DNA from: UBA1181 sp045639525
GTDB taxonomy: Bacteria; Bacteroidota; Bacteroidia; Bacteroidales; Paludibacteraceae
DNA length: 64,000 bases
NCBI GenBank assembly: GCA_045639525.1
Contig: JAZUDI010000037.1
Location: forward strand, 1-64,000
Direction of reading: 5' to 3'
Below the pieces are notes generated by a model. The model had not been told where the DNA came from. It searched no databases and saw only the letters and a program-made list of their open reading frames with translations. How positions within the stretch are numbered: position 1 is the first letter of the stretch; each line of letters begins with the position of its first letter. This document shows, piece by piece, positions 44,216-54,267 of the stretch. The position numbers and the translations under genes are program-made.

Positions 44216-45556
44216 ATGATGAAAAAGGAATTGTTTACGATGTGCGTTGCCGCACTGTCGAGCCTCTCGGCATTGGGCGCGGTTACCCCCAATCCTCTGC
44301 TGAGTCGAGGCCTTCCTGCCTATACCAGTGAAGGGGTGAATACCTATATCACGGATGGTGATCTGACCAATTGGAAACAGTGCACCGCCAAGGAGATCGC
44401 CTTTGAGGTAGGAGAGGGACCTTCCCGTCTCTTTTTGATGTGGGAATCCTATGGTGATTGCGCTTGGGCGACTGACTTCACCGCCAATTGCAGCCATAGC
44501 GGAACGCCTTATCGCAACTTCAAAGTGTATGCTTCCGCCAACTCTACGGATGGTAAAGATGGTGATTGGAACTTGGCTGCGGAGGTGAATGACAATGTGG
44601 TGATGTCAAGGGGAATATTTGTCCCTTTCGAGGGAATGTCGTGGATCCGTTTGGTAAGCGAAGAGGAGGTGGGCCAACTGCTTGAGGTGGAGATTTTCGA
44701 CGCCTCGGTTGCCGCCAACGATACTTGGTTCTTTATGGGTACCAGTATCAGCCAAATGGGACTGAAACAACAGGATACCGATTCTACCACCGCTGATCTG
44801 ATTCATGCTCGTTTCCCGGAATATACACCCGCTATGTTGCGAGGTGGCATTGGCTGCATCAATAGTACCGAAGTGGTCAACCATTTGTCGGATTACCTTC
44901 AATATGCGGGTAATGTGAAATATTGGGCCATCGAGATGGGTACCAACGACGCGTGGGGTGGTGGAGACTGGAATGTGGAGAGCTTTCGGAAAAACATGCA
45001 GACCATCATCGATGCCGCGAAGGGACATGGCATAGAGCCGATTTTGGCGCGCATCATCGCTACCAACGAAAAGGTGGCAGGTTGGCAAGTCAATCCGAAG
45101 TTTTTGACTGTGATCGATGAGTTGACCGAGCAAAACCATTTGCATCCCGGCCCGGACTTTTATACCTACTTCTTGAACCATCCTGAACAATTGGCTTCAG
45201 ACGGAGTCCATCCGAATGGCCAGACTTTAGGCGGTCAAGCCATGCACCATCTTTGGGCGGAGGCGTTGGCTCCTATCTATGCGGAGAGCATCGCACAGGA
45301 GAGTGGTTGGCTCGAATCGGAGGAGATGCGGCGTGTGTCACCTATCCTCTCTGTTGAGGGGAAGGACATTAAGCTTTCTCAACTTCCTGCGGAGGTCAAG
45401 TTGGAACTCTTTGATCCATCGGGAGTTGTCGTGGAGCGATTTTTTGTCTCTAATGTGGATCATGTTGTGCTTCCTTCTCGTTTGCCGGCTGGTCTTTATG
45501 TGCTTTTAGCGAAGTGGAATGAGGGGATGATTTCTCGGCAGGTCCTTATTCGGTAA
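44216..45556 (+). CDS. Secreted SGNH/GDSL hydrolase with sorting-like C-terminus
   Basis: An exported esterase/acetylesterase-like protein of 446 residues. After a signal peptide (MMKKELFTMCVAALSSLSALG) comes a beta-sandwich-like region (about 25-165) and an SGNH domain. Catalytic Ser is S177 in GTSIS, with a Gly block in RGGIGCINS, Asn in GTNDAWGG, and D329/H332 in DGVHPN. The last about 70 residues (VKLELFDPSGVVVERF, then LPAGLYVLLAKWNEG) resemble a T9SS C-terminal domain. Such proteins often deacetylate polysaccharides. A second ATG 3 bases in is possible. Confidence 0.82.
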   Translation: MMKKELFTMCVAALSSLSALGAVTPNPLLSRGLPAYTSEGVNTYITDGDLTNWKQCTAKEIAFEVGEGPSRLFLMWESYGDCAWATDFTANCSHSGTPYRNFKVYASANSTDGKDGDWNLAAEVNDNVVMSRGIFVPFEGMSWIRLVSEEEVGQLLEVEIFDASVAANDTWFFMGTSISQMGLKQQDTDSTTADLIHARFPEYTPAMLRGGIGCINSTEVVNHLSDYLQYAGNVKYWAIEMGTNDAWGGGDWNVESFRKNMQTIIDAAKGHGIEPILARIIATNEKVAGWQVNPKFLTVIDELTEQNHLHPGPDFYTYFLNHPEQLASDGVHPNGQTLGGQAMHHLWAEALAPIYAESIAQESGWLESEEMRRVSPILSVEGKDIKLSQLPAEVKLELFDPSGVVVERFFVSNVDHVVLPSRLPAGLYVLLAKWNEGMISRQVLIR

Positions 45557-45582
45557 TTCGGGTAGGACGGCTTCTTGCTCAA

Positions 45583-45622
45583 ATAAAAAAACGTCAGAAC
45601 CAATCGATTCTGACGTTTTTTA
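45583..45622. terminator. Bidirectional terminator between convergent genes
   Basis: ACGTCAGAA (45591-45599) and TTCTGACGT (45608-45616), with A and T runs on both sides, serve both the hydrolase gene and the minus-strand gene. Confidence 0.85.
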
Positions 45623-45637
45623 TTATATGGTTGCCTT

Positions 45638-46090
45638 CTAGAGATCTCCGGACCATCCATGACCGAGGTCCCAGTGGATGTCGTAAACGAATTCGAAATA
45701 GGGAAGTGCGAATTCTTTTTCTATCATCTCTGAAAGTTCTGATTCGATAGGCTTAGCCCATTGTCCGACGAAAACAATGAATTTGTTGATGTTCCAAGCC
45801 ACTCGACCTCGTGGAATTTGGGTGTAATCCCCTACAAATTTAGAAACCTCGCCCGTGGCTTGTGTCCGAAAATACTCTTTTGCCCAAACTTGACGGTGAA
45901 GTTGAGGGTAGTTGATGAATGGCAATCCTTTTTCCGCGGCATCTTCCACTTGTTTCGGCGTAAGTTCTTGCTTCCGTACGCCGAAAAATGCCTTGTCAGA
46001 CGGGTCGTACCAAAATATACCAACCTGCGGCATTGGCTCGTCAAAGGAACGCATGTCGTCCATTTGTTGCTGAAGCTCGTCTTGTGACAT
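45638..46090 (-). CDS. Conserved hypothetical protein
   Basis: A 150-residue soluble protein I do not recognise. It starts MSQDELQQQMDDMRSFDEPM, contains a compact, aromatic-rich domain (PQVGIFWYDPSDKAFFGVRK; INKFIVFVGQWAKP) and ends YFEFVYDIHWDLGHGWSGDL. No membrane segment, signal peptide or metal motif is evident. It lies 34 bases downstream of topA on the same strand and may be co-transcribed with it. Confidence 0.7.
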   Translation of the reverse strand: MSQDELQQQMDDMRSFDEPMPQVGIFWYDPSDKAFFGVRKQELTPKQVEDAAEKGLPFINYPQLHRQVWAKEYFRTQATGEVSKFVGDYTQIPRGRVAWNINKFIVFVGQWAKPIESELSEMIEKEFALPYFEFVYDIHWDLGHGWSGDL

Positions 46091-46124
46091 AAACTATAGA
46101 AATCGTTTGCTGTGATTGACTTAT

Positions 46125-48563
46125 TTAAGCTTTCTTCGCCTTCTTCGCCGTACTTGCCTTTGCGGTAGAGGTTTTGGCCTTGGTGGTCGAGCTCTTCGCT
46201 TTGGTGGTACTCTTCTTGGTGGTTGAACCCTCGCTTTCGGTTGAGGCTGCCTTGGCTCTTCTTGCAGGCTTTTTCTCTCCCTGCTCTTCGATGAGTTTCT
46301 TGCACTCCTCTACGGTGAGTTCAGCGGGTACCGCTGTCTTTGGTATCTTGTAGTTGGCTCCGTTGTAGGCGATGTATGGACCGAATCGGCCGTTGCAGAT
46401 CTCGATGCCCTCCGCCTCGAATACCTTGATGAACTTATTACGCTCTTGCTCGCGTTTCTCCTCGATCAGTTCGATGGCCCGCTCTGGAGAGATCTCCATA
46501 GGGTCGTCTGTCTTCTTCAAAGAGAAATATTTACCGTCATGTTTCACATATGCGCCGAATCGTCCTACGCCCACACTCATCATCTTAGATTCGTACTCGC
46601 CCAAATCGCGTGGTAACTTGAAGAGTTCCATCGCCTCCTCCAAAGTGATGGTCTCGATGGATTGGTTCTTTCTGAGGGAGGCGAAACGAGGCTTCTCCTC
46701 GTCCTCCGCACTGCCGACTTGGACCACTGGACCAAAACGTCCGATCTTGGCTGAAACGGGTTTGCCGGAAACTGGGTCTGTTCCAAGGATGCGTTCTCCC
46801 ACCTTTCTCTCCGACATCTTGCTGGAATCCTCCACCATTGGGTGGAAGTGCTTGTAGAAGGTGTCGATGGTGGAGGTCCACTCCACGCTTCCCTCCGCCA
46901 CATCATCGAACTCCTTCTCCACGTTGGCTGTGAAGTTGTATTCCATGATGTCTGGGAAATATTCGATCAGGAAGTCGTTTACCACGATACCCGTGTCGGT
47001 AGGGAAGAGCTTGGCGCGTTCCGTTCCGTAAACTTCCGTCTCTGTTTTCTCTGTGATCTTATTGTTTTGTAGAACGATGGTTTCGTAATTTCTGGAGGTT
47101 CCCTCTTTGTCTCCACGCTCCACATATCCTCTATTTTGAATGGTGGTGACAGTGGTCGCATAGGTGGATGGACGACCGATGCCCAACTCCTCCATCTTCT
47201 TCACGAGACTTGCCTCGGTGTATCTAGGTGGACGTTGTGTGAAACGTTCCACCGCTTTGGCCGATTGGCATTGCAGTTTCGCTCCGACAGCCAAGCTTGG
47301 AAGCAAAGCGCCCTCCTCTTGGTCGGCGTCGTCGTCGGATGACTCCATGTAAACCTTTAAGAATCCGTCGAATTTCAACACCTCACCCTCTGCCATGAAG
47401 TGGCGCTTCTCTCCAGAAACATCTACGGTGACGATGGTCTTTTCCAATTCCGCATCTGCCATTTGGGAGGCGATGGTACGCTTCCAGATGAGCTCGTACA
47501 AACGTTTCTCTTGTGCGGTACCCTCGATGGTGTGGTTGCTGATATAGGTTGGACGAATCGCCTCGTGGGCCTCTTGGGCGCCCTTGGCCTTCGTTTGGTA
47601 TTGTCTGATCTTCACGTAGTTCTCACCCGCCATGTTGATGATCTCCTCTTTAGCTGTGCCGAGCGCCAAGTTGGATAGGTTGACAGAGTCGGTACGCATG
47701 TAGGTGATCTTTCCTGACTCGTAGAGACGTTGCGCTACCATCATGGTTTGCGAAACGGAGAAGCCCAACTTTCTGGATGCCTCTTGCTGGAGCGTAGAGG
47801 TGGTGAAAGGAGGTGCCGGACTCTTCTTCGCCGGTTTCTTCTCAATATTTTTGATGGAGAACTGGGCGTTTTTGCAACGCTCCAAGAATGCGACGGTCTC
47901 CTCTTTTGTCTTTAATCTTTCCGATAGTTCGGTGTGAAGTGTCGCCTCTTTGCCCTCCGTGTCGACAACGGTGAAGACCGCTTGTACGCGGAAAGAGGCC
48001 TCCGCCTCGAATTTTTGGATTTCACGCTCCCTGTCGACAATCAATCTTACAGTGACGGATTGTACACGTCCCGCCGAGAGGGATGGTTTCACCTTTCTCC
48101 ACAAAATAGGGGAGAGCTCGAAACCTACGATGCGGTCCAATACGCGACGGGCCTGTTGCGCGCAGACGAGGTTGTCGTCGATGTCGCGCGGATGCTCGAT
48201 GGCGTGGAGAATCGCCTCTTTCGTGATCTCGTGGAATACAATTCTTCTGGTCTTATTTTTTTGCAAACCAAGCACTTGGAATAGGTGCCAAGCGATTGCC
48301 TCTCCCTCGCGGTCCTCATCGGATGCGAGCCAAACAATCTCAGATTCTTTCGCTTTCTTCTTCAACTCGGTCACCAACGCTTTCTTGTCCGTTGGTATTT
48401 CGTAGTCTGGTTCGAAGTTATGTTCGATGTCTATGCCTATGCCCTTCTTCTTCAGATCGCGTATGTGTCCGAAGCTGGACAATACGGTGTAATCCTTGCC
48501 TAAAAACTTCTCTATGGTTTTGGCCTTTGCGGGGGACTCGACAATAACTAAATTTTTCTGCAT
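46125..48563 (-). CDS. topA: DNA topoisomerase I
   Basis: A type IA topoisomerase that relaxes negative supercoils. The 812-residue product has the Toprim domain at the N-terminus (LVIVESPAKAKTIEKFLG; DEDREGEAIAWH), the active-site Tyr region GKITYMRTDSVNLS and the LGIGRPSTYATTV block. In place of classic C4 zinc fingers it has repeats of the GRFGPYI/GRFGAYV type, then a Lys/Ala/Ser/Thr-rich tail of about 45 residues, probably for DNA contact. Confidence 0.97.
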   Translation of the reverse strand: MQKNLVIVESPAKAKTIEKFLGKDYTVLSSFGHIRDLKKKGIGIDIEHNFEPDYEIPTDKKALVTELKKKAKESEIVWLASDEDREGEAIAWHLFQVLGLQKNKTRRIVFHEITKEAILHAIEHPRDIDDNLVCAQQARRVLDRIVGFELSPILWRKVKPSLSAGRVQSVTVRLIVDREREIQKFEAEASFRVQAVFTVVDTEGKEATLHTELSERLKTKEETVAFLERCKNAQFSIKNIEKKPAKKSPAPPFTTSTLQQEASRKLGFSVSQTMMVAQRLYESGKITYMRTDSVNLSNLALGTAKEEIINMAGENYVKIRQYQTKAKGAQEAHEAIRPTYISNHTIEGTAQEKRLYELIWKRTIASQMADAELEKTIVTVDVSGEKRHFMAEGEVLKFDGFLKVYMESSDDDADQEEGALLPSLAVGAKLQCQSAKAVERFTQRPPRYTEASLVKKMEELGIGRPSTYATTVTTIQNRGYVERGDKEGTSRNYETIVLQNNKITEKTETEVYGTERAKLFPTDTGIVVNDFLIEYFPDIMEYNFTANVEKEFDDVAEGSVEWTSTIDTFYKHFHPMVEDSSKMSERKVGERILGTDPVSGKPVSAKIGRFGPVVQVGSAEDEEKPRFASLRKNQSIETITLEEAMELFKLPRDLGEYESKMMSVGVGRFGAYVKHDGKYFSLKKTDDPMEISPERAIELIEEKREQERNKFIKVFEAEGIEICNGRFGPYIAYNGANYKIPKTAVPAELTVEECKKLIEEQGEKKPARRAKAASTESEGSTTKKSTTKAKSSTTKAKTSTAKASTAKKAKKA

Positions 48564-48592
48564 AATTATCCTTTGAATTTCGAAATCGGGTG

Positions 48593-48600
48593 CAAAGATA
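48593..48600 (-). promoter_or_regulatory. -7 box of topA
   Basis: TATCTTTG on the minus strand, 30 bases before the topA start. Confidence 0.6.
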
Positions 48601-48787
48601 CAAATTAATTATGAATTATGAATTTTGAAATTTTATTTAAGGATTGTATTATCCTAAACCTATGCAACAAATAGGCGCAGGTTCGTGTTTCCTTTGCATT
48701 GTCATTCAATGATGATGGATTCATGATTGTTGATGATATGGACGTGTAAAAATCACGGACGGAGTGTGAATAATCGGGAATTTTTTT

Positions 48788-48795
48788 TAAATTTG
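48788..48795 (+). promoter_or_regulatory. Candidate -7 box of recA
   Basis: TAAATTTG, 35 bases before the recA start. No LexA-type palindrome was noticed nearby. Confidence 0.5.
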
Positions 48796-48829
48796 TCCCA
48801 ATATCTAACTTTAAAATATTTATTGAAAA

Positions 48830-49843
48830 ATGGCAGAAGTAATTCAACCATCCAGTGACAAGCTAAAAGCGTTGCAACTTGCGATGGAAAAGATTGAAAA
48901 AGACCATGGAAAAGGCACCATCATGAAGATGGGCGACAGCAAAGTGGAAGAAATACCTGTAATTTCAACTGGTTCTATTGGCTTGGACCTCGCATTGGGC
49001 GTCGGCGGATACCCAAGGGGAAGAGTCATTGAGATATTTGGTCCGGAATCATCAGGAAAGACCACCCTCGCTATCCATGCGATCGCGCAAGCACAGAGAA
49101 ATGGCGGTATCGCCGCAATCATTGATGCGGAGCACGCTTTCGACCGCTTCTATGCGGAGAAGTTGGGCGTGGATGTCAACAACCTTTTGATTTCCCAACC
49201 AGACAATGGTGAGCAAGCTTTGGAGATCGCCGATCAATTGATCCGCTCCTCGGCTTTGGACATCGTGGTGATCGACTCTGTGGCGGCTTTGACGCCAAAG
49301 GCGGAGATCGAGGGCGATATGGGAGACTCGAAGATGGGCTTGCAGGCTCGTTTGATGTCCCAAGCGCTCAGAAAATTGACAGGTACCATCAACAAGACCA
49401 ATACCACCTGTATCTTCATCAACCAATTGCGTGAGAAGATCGGAGTCATGTTCGGAAATCCGGAGACGACGACTGGTGGTAACGCCTTGAAGTTCTACGC
49501 GTCAGTCCGTTTGGATATTCGAAAGACTGGACAATTGAAGGATGGCGAGAATGTGATTGGTAACCAAACGAGAGTGAAAATTGTTAAGAACAAAGTGGCG
49601 CCTCCATTCAGAAAAGCTGAGTTCGACATCATGTTCGGAGAGGGAATCTCGAAGGTCGGTGAGTTGATCGACATGGGCGTTGAGTTCGGTATCATCAAGA
49701 AGAGCGGTTCTTGGTTTAGCTATGGGGAGACCAAGTTGGCGCAAGGACGCGACGCTACGAAGGATTTGCTTCGCGACAATCCTGAGTTGGCGGATGAGAT
49801 CGAAGTCAAGGTGCGTGAGGCGGCAAAAAAAGCCAATGCATAG
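48830..49843 (+). CDS. recA: Recombinase RecA
   Basis: Strand exchange and SOS co-protease. The 337-residue product has the Walker A motif GPESSGKTT near residues 67-75, the VVIDSVAALTP Walker B region, INQLREKIGVMFGNPETTTGG (loop L2) and a short C-terminus with a basic/alanine end. It is followed by hflX after 3 bases. Confidence 0.98.
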   Translation: MAEVIQPSSDKLKALQLAMEKIEKDHGKGTIMKMGDSKVEEIPVISTGSIGLDLALGVGGYPRGRVIEIFGPESSGKTTLAIHAIAQAQRNGGIAAIIDAEHAFDRFYAEKLGVDVNNLLISQPDNGEQALEIADQLIRSSALDIVVIDSVAALTPKAEIEGDMGDSKMGLQARLMSQALRKLTGTINKTNTTCIFINQLREKIGVMFGNPETTTGGNALKFYASVRLDIRKTGQLKDGENVIGNQTRVKIVKNKVAPPFRKAEFDIMFGEGISKVGELIDMGVEFGIIKKSGSWFSYGETKLAQGRDATKDLLRDNPELADEIEVKVREAAKKANA

Positions 49844-49846
49844 TAA

Positions 49847-51088
49847 ATGGGACAGATCGTAAAGACTGAAATATACGAGGAGTGGGCAGTCCTTGTGGGA
49901 CTGATCACTCCTTCGCAAAAAGAGCAAAAGGCGAAAGAGTATATGGATGAGTTGGCCTTCCTTGCGGAGACGGCCGGCGCTCATCCTGTGAAAACCTTTT
50001 TCCAAAAAGTGGATGGCCCGAATTCCAATACTTTTGTCGGACCAGGTAAGTTGGAGGAGATCCGCGACTACATCAAGGAACAGGAGGAGAGCGAGCATCC
50101 TATCGGATTGGTTCTCTTCGATGATGAGTTGTCGCCTAAACAACTCCGTAATATCGAGAAGGAACTCTGTGTGAAGGTCCTGGACCGAACCAGTCTGATT
50201 CTTGATATCTTCGCCAAGAGGGCGCAGACCTCCCATGCGAAGACGCAGGTGGAGTTGGCGCAGTATAGGTACCTCTTGCCTCGATTGACTGGTATGTGGA
50301 CCCACTTGGAGCGTCAACGAGGCGGTATCGGTATGCGTGGTCCGGGTGAGACACAGATCGAGACGGACCGTCGTATCATCCTTACCAAAATCTCTTTGCT
50401 CAAAGAGGAGTTGATCCATATTGATCAACAAAAAACGACGCAACGCAAGAACCGCGGAAAGATGGTGCGTGTCGCCTTGGTGGGTTACACCAATGTGGGT
50501 AAATCGACCATTATGAATGCCATCAGCAAGTCAGACGTATTTGCGGAAAACAAACTTTTCGCCACCTTGGATACCACGGTGCGGAAGGTCACCATAGAGA
50601 ACCTTCCCTTTCTTTTGACCGATACGGTAGGATTCATCCGTAAGTTGCCGCACGATTTAGTGGAGTCGTTCAAATCAACGTTGGATGAGGTGCGCGAGGC
50701 GGATCTTTTGGTGCATGTGGTGGATATCTCGCATCCAACCTTCGAAGATCAGATCGCCGTGGTGGAGAAGACCTTGAAGGATATCAATTCGGCGGATAAG
50801 CCGACCATCATCGTCTTCAATAAAATCGACGCCTTCACCTATACCCCGAAAGAGGAGGATGACTTGACGCCGATGACGAGGGAGAATATCAGCCTCGATG
50901 AGTTGAAAAAGACGTGGATGTCGAAGATGCAGGAGAATTGCATATTCATCTCCGCAAAGGATAAGACCAATTTCGAGGAGTTGAAGGAGTTGCTGTACAA
51001 GCGCGTGAAGGAGATCCATGTGACAAGATTCCCTTACAATGACTTTATTTATCAGATGTACGATGATAATGCCGAAGAGGTGGAGTGA
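49847..51088 (+). CDS. hflX: GTPase HflX
   Basis: A ribosome-associated GTPase implicated in ribosome rescue and splitting. The 413-residue product has an N-terminal HflX domain (TFVGPGKLEEIRDYI; RNIEKELCVKVLDRTSLILD; RGGIGMRGPGETQIETDRR) and a G domain with GYTNVGKST, DTVGFIRKLPH and NKID. It is coupled to recA. Confidence 0.97.
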   Translation: MGQIVKTEIYEEWAVLVGLITPSQKEQKAKEYMDELAFLAETAGAHPVKTFFQKVDGPNSNTFVGPGKLEEIRDYIKEQEESEHPIGLVLFDDELSPKQLRNIEKELCVKVLDRTSLILDIFAKRAQTSHAKTQVELAQYRYLLPRLTGMWTHLERQRGGIGMRGPGETQIETDRRIILTKISLLKEELIHIDQQKTTQRKNRGKMVRVALVGYTNVGKSTIMNAISKSDVFAENKLFATLDTTVRKVTIENLPFLLTDTVGFIRKLPHDLVESFKSTLDEVREADLLVHVVDISHPTFEDQIAVVEKTLKDINSADKPTIIVFNKIDAFTYTPKEEDDLTPMTRENISLDELKKTWMSKMQENCIFISAKDKTNFEELKELLYKRVKEIHVTRFPYNDFIYQMYDDNAEEVE

Positions 51089-51145
51089 TGCTCCATCTCT
51101 TTTGTGTTTTATATACTAATACAAATTTTATAAGCAGAAGATACA

Positions 51146-53134
51146 ATGGCACAATATAGAAATTTGACCGCATCCGAAATCGAAACGATGGCTGCTCAGG
51201 GCTGCAATGCGGAGAACTGGAATGATGTGATGGTCGTGGAGGGCTTTGATCCGAAAAGGGTACGGGAGACGATATTCTCTGGTAAAATCCGTTTGGGTCG
51301 TTTCGAAAAGTCCCACACTTTAGAGGGTGGGGTAGTTCGTCATTCGGGAATCACCCATGCCACTCTGCATAATTGTGTGGTAGGGGATAATGTCTATATC
51401 GGACGTGTGGCCAACTATATCGCCAATTACGAGATCGACGACGATTCATACATCGAGAATGTGGATGTGATGACCGTGGTGGGTAAGAGCACCTTCGGAA
51501 ATGGCACGCAGGTGGCCGTCTTGAATGAGGGTGGTGGACGTGAGGTGCCGATCTACGATCACCTCTCGGCTCAGGTGGCTTATTTGATTGCCTTGTATCG
51601 CCATAGACCTGTGTTGGTAAAGAACTTGTGTGATTTGATCAACGACTATGCGGAGAAGAACGCCTCTGAGATGGGACGTGTCGGAAAGCATGTCTCTATC
51701 CGAAATTGCGGAAAGGTCAGGAATGTGAGGTTTGGAGACTATACGGTAGCGGAAGGGTGTGCCGAACTTTTGAACGGTAGCGTCAACGGAAACCAGGAGG
51801 CGCCTGTCCGTTTGGGTGTCCGCGTGATGGCGCGTGATTTTATCATCTCTTCCGGAAGTGAAATCGATGAGGGGGCGATGATCGACCGTTGTTTCGTGGG
51901 CCAGGCGTGCCAAATCGGCAAGCAGTACTCCGCGACTGACACATTGTTCTTCTCAAATTGTCAAGGATTCCACGGCGAAGCGGCTTCTGTCTTCGCGGGT
52001 CCATTCACGGTGACGCACCACAAGTCCAGTTTGTTGATTGCAGGTATGTTCTCCTTTATGAACGCCGGATCCGGTAGCAACCAAAGTAACCATATGTATA
52101 AGTTGGGACCTATCCACCAAGGTATTGTGGAGAGGGGTTCCAAGACTACCAGCGACTCTTATGTGTTGTGGCCAGCCAAGATCGGCGCCTTCTCATTGAT
52201 CATGGGTCGCCATACCAGCCATCCAGATACGACCGATCTCCCATTCTCCTATTTGATCGAGAATTCCAATGAGACGCTTCTGGTGCCAGCCGCCAATTTG
52301 CGAAGTGTGGGAACGGTGCGTGATGCCCAAAAGTGGCCGAAGCGTGACCGCAGAAAGGATTCGAACAAGTTGGATCAGATCAATTTTAACTTGTTGAGCC
52401 CATACACCATTCAGAAGATGATGAATGGTATCGAGGTTTTGGAGACCTTGCAGAAACTCTCGGGCGAGGAGTGCGACCGTTACTATTACCACAATACCAG
52501 AATCAAGCGTACCTCCCTTTTGAAGGGTATCAAACTATACGATACGGCTATTGTGAAATTCTTGGGTAACTCTATCATCAAGCGGTTGGAGGAGACCAAG
52601 TTTAAGAGTATCGCCGAGATTCGAGAGCGCCTGAAACCAGACTTGAAGGATGGTTTGGGTGAATGGTTGGATATATCGGGACTGATCGCTCCGAAGCATA
52701 TGGTAGGCGACATTTTGGATCGTGTGGAGAACAACCAGTACAAGACTGTGGATGATGTCTTGGCGGATTTCATCGAGTTGCATAAGAACTACTACACCTT
52801 GGAGTGGACGTGGGCTGCCGAGAAGATCGAGAAGCGTTTGGGTAAGACGATTGATGAGATCACGGTGCAAGATATCATCTCCTTGGTGGAGGCGTGGAAA
52901 AGTGCGGTCATCTCATTGGATAAGACGCTTTACGAGGATGCCAAGAAGGAGTTCACCCTTACGGTTCAGACCGGTTTCGGTGTGGATGGAGGCGATCTTC
53001 GTCGCCAGAAGGACTTCGAGAATGTGCGTGGCGCATTCGATAAGAATACCTTTGTCGTGGAGGTGTTGAAGCATATCGAGGTGAAGGAGGCGCTCGGTAA
53101 TGAGTTGATCGACAGAATCAAAGATGTGAAGTGA
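51146..53134 (+). CDS. DUF4954 family protein (left-handed beta-helix)
   Basis: A 662-residue conserved Bacteroidota/spirochaete protein of unknown function. The first half contains hexapeptide-type repeats (e.g. HATLHNCVVGDNVYIGRVAN, GKSTFGNGTQVAVLNEGG, VRVMARDFIISSGSEIDEGA) suggesting a left-handed beta-helix as in sugar-nucleotide acyltransferases or nucleotidyltransferases. The second half is helical. It starts an operon: its TGA overlaps the ATG of the next gene by one base. Confidence 0.85.
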   Translation: MAQYRNLTASEIETMAAQGCNAENWNDVMVVEGFDPKRVRETIFSGKIRLGRFEKSHTLEGGVVRHSGITHATLHNCVVGDNVYIGRVANYIANYEIDDDSYIENVDVMTVVGKSTFGNGTQVAVLNEGGGREVPIYDHLSAQVAYLIALYRHRPVLVKNLCDLINDYAEKNASEMGRVGKHVSIRNCGKVRNVRFGDYTVAEGCAELLNGSVNGNQEAPVRLGVRVMARDFIISSGSEIDEGAMIDRCFVGQACQIGKQYSATDTLFFSNCQGFHGEAASVFAGPFTVTHHKSSLLIAGMFSFMNAGSGSNQSNHMYKLGPIHQGIVERGSKTTSDSYVLWPAKIGAFSLIMGRHTSHPDTTDLPFSYLIENSNETLLVPAANLRSVGTVRDAQKWPKRDRRKDSNKLDQINFNLLSPYTIQKMMNGIEVLETLQKLSGEECDRYYYHNTRIKRTSLLKGIKLYDTAIVKFLGNSIIKRLEETKFKSIAEIRERLKPDLKDGLGEWLDISGLIAPKHMVGDILDRVENNQYKTVDDVLADFIELHKNYYTLEWTWAAEKIEKRLGKTIDEITVQDIISLVEAWKSAVISLDKTLYEDAKKEFTLTVQTGFGVDGGDLRRQKDFENVRGAFDKNTFVVEVLKHIEVKEALGNELIDRIKDVK

Positions 53135-53763
53135 TGGCGGAAAACAAAGATATCATAGAGGTTGAAACGGGTACTTACTTCCCTATTGCGGTGGTAGGTA
53201 TCGGATTTGTCTGCATCGTGTGGGCGCTTGCCATATTTTTTGTGAAACTCCATTATGTATTGACGGTGGATATCTTTAAACCTTGGCCCAAGATTTTGAT
53301 GGAGTTCGTTACGGATGATCTTCCTTGGATGATCCTCCTGACGGTGGTGGGTCTGGTCTTGATGTTTATGCGCAAGATCACATGTTTCGATCCTGCTACG
53401 AAGATGTATAGGCGAGGCATGCGCCTCTTTTCGTTTAGGGCGGGCGAGTGGCGCCCGCTTTCGTTGGAGGAGTGCTCCTACCTCTCGTTCCAGCGCTATA
53501 AAACGAACATTGATTATACCTTTGGCGGCTTGCTGAATAAGCATGTGGATGAATACATCTATGACCTGCGGTTTGTCAAGAGAGATGGCACGTTCGAGTC
53601 GTTCGTCTCCGCCAGTACCTTTCAGGCAGTTGCCCAGATTGTAAAATTGGGTAATTTGTTGGGTAAACTCTATGGTGTTCCCTTCTCCGACTATGTGAAG
53701 CAGGCGTTGATGAAGAAAAAAGTGGTGGATTTTACCGATGGTGAAGATTGGCCTACTCTCTGA
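53134..53763 (+). CDS. Two-TM membrane protein of unknown function
   Basis: The 209-residue product starts MAENKDIIEVETGTYFP (a GTG one codon earlier is an alternative). It has two hydrophobic segments (about 18-40 and 62-80) and a C-terminal cytoplasmic region (about 85-209) with beta-strand-like stretches, possibly a PH-like domain. It overlaps the DUF4954 stop by 1 base and the phosphodiesterase by 26 bases, so the three form one translationally coupled unit. Confidence 0.7.
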   Translation: MAENKDIIEVETGTYFPIAVVGIGFVCIVWALAIFFVKLHYVLTVDIFKPWPKILMEFVTDDLPWMILLTVVGLVLMFMRKITCFDPATKMYRRGMRLFSFRAGEWRPLSLEECSYLSFQRYKTNIDYTFGGLLNKHVDEYIYDLRFVKRDGTFESFVSASTFQAVAQIVKLGNLLGKLYGVPFSDYVKQALMKKKVVDFTDGEDWPTL

Positions 53764-54232
53764 TACCCACGCTTGTTGGGACGATCGTTATGCGAAGTAT
53801 TTCGCTGCGTGTGACGAGATTTGGCACGCTGGCGACATCGGTGGTTTGCCTCTCTATGAACAGTTGGAGGGTTTAGACAAAACGTTGCGTGCCGTTTGTG
53901 GTAATATAGATGGACAGGATCTTCGCCGTTTTCTGAAGAAGGTGGAGACTTTCCGTTGTGAAGAAGTGGATGTTCTGATGACGCACATTGGCGGATATCC
54001 GGGCAAGTATGCTCCTGGCATGACGAAACTCTTTGCCGAGACTCATCCTAAATTGTTTGTCTGCGGACATTCCCATATCCTCAAGGCACAATTCGATCCG
54101 ACCAGACAGATGCTCTGCTTGAATCCTGGCGCCGCGGGAACTTTCGGATTCCATAAGGTGCGGACCTTGATGCGCTTTGTCATTGATGGGGCGGATATCA
54201 GGGATTTGGAGGTGATAGAGTTGAATGAGTAA
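53738..54232 (+). CDS. YfcE/MJ0936-type metallophosphoesterase
   Basis: A small calcineurin-like phosphodiesterase of 164 residues with all five metal blocks: GLLSDTHACWDD, HAGDIG, GNIDG, THIGG and CGHSH. Related enzymes cleave phosphodiesters in vitro; the natural substrate is unknown. The start lies inside the preceding membrane-protein gene. Confidence 0.9.
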   Translation: MVKIGLLSDTHACWDDRYAKYFAACDEIWHAGDIGGLPLYEQLEGLDKTLRAVCGNIDGQDLRRFLKKVETFRCEEVDVLMTHIGGYPGKYAPGMTKLFAETHPKLFVCGHSHILKAQFDPTRQMLCLNPGAAGTFGFHKVRTLMRFVIDGADIRDLEVIELNE

Positions 54233-54267
54233 TCTCTTTTTTTTGTATCTCTTTACTTGTAGATAGT

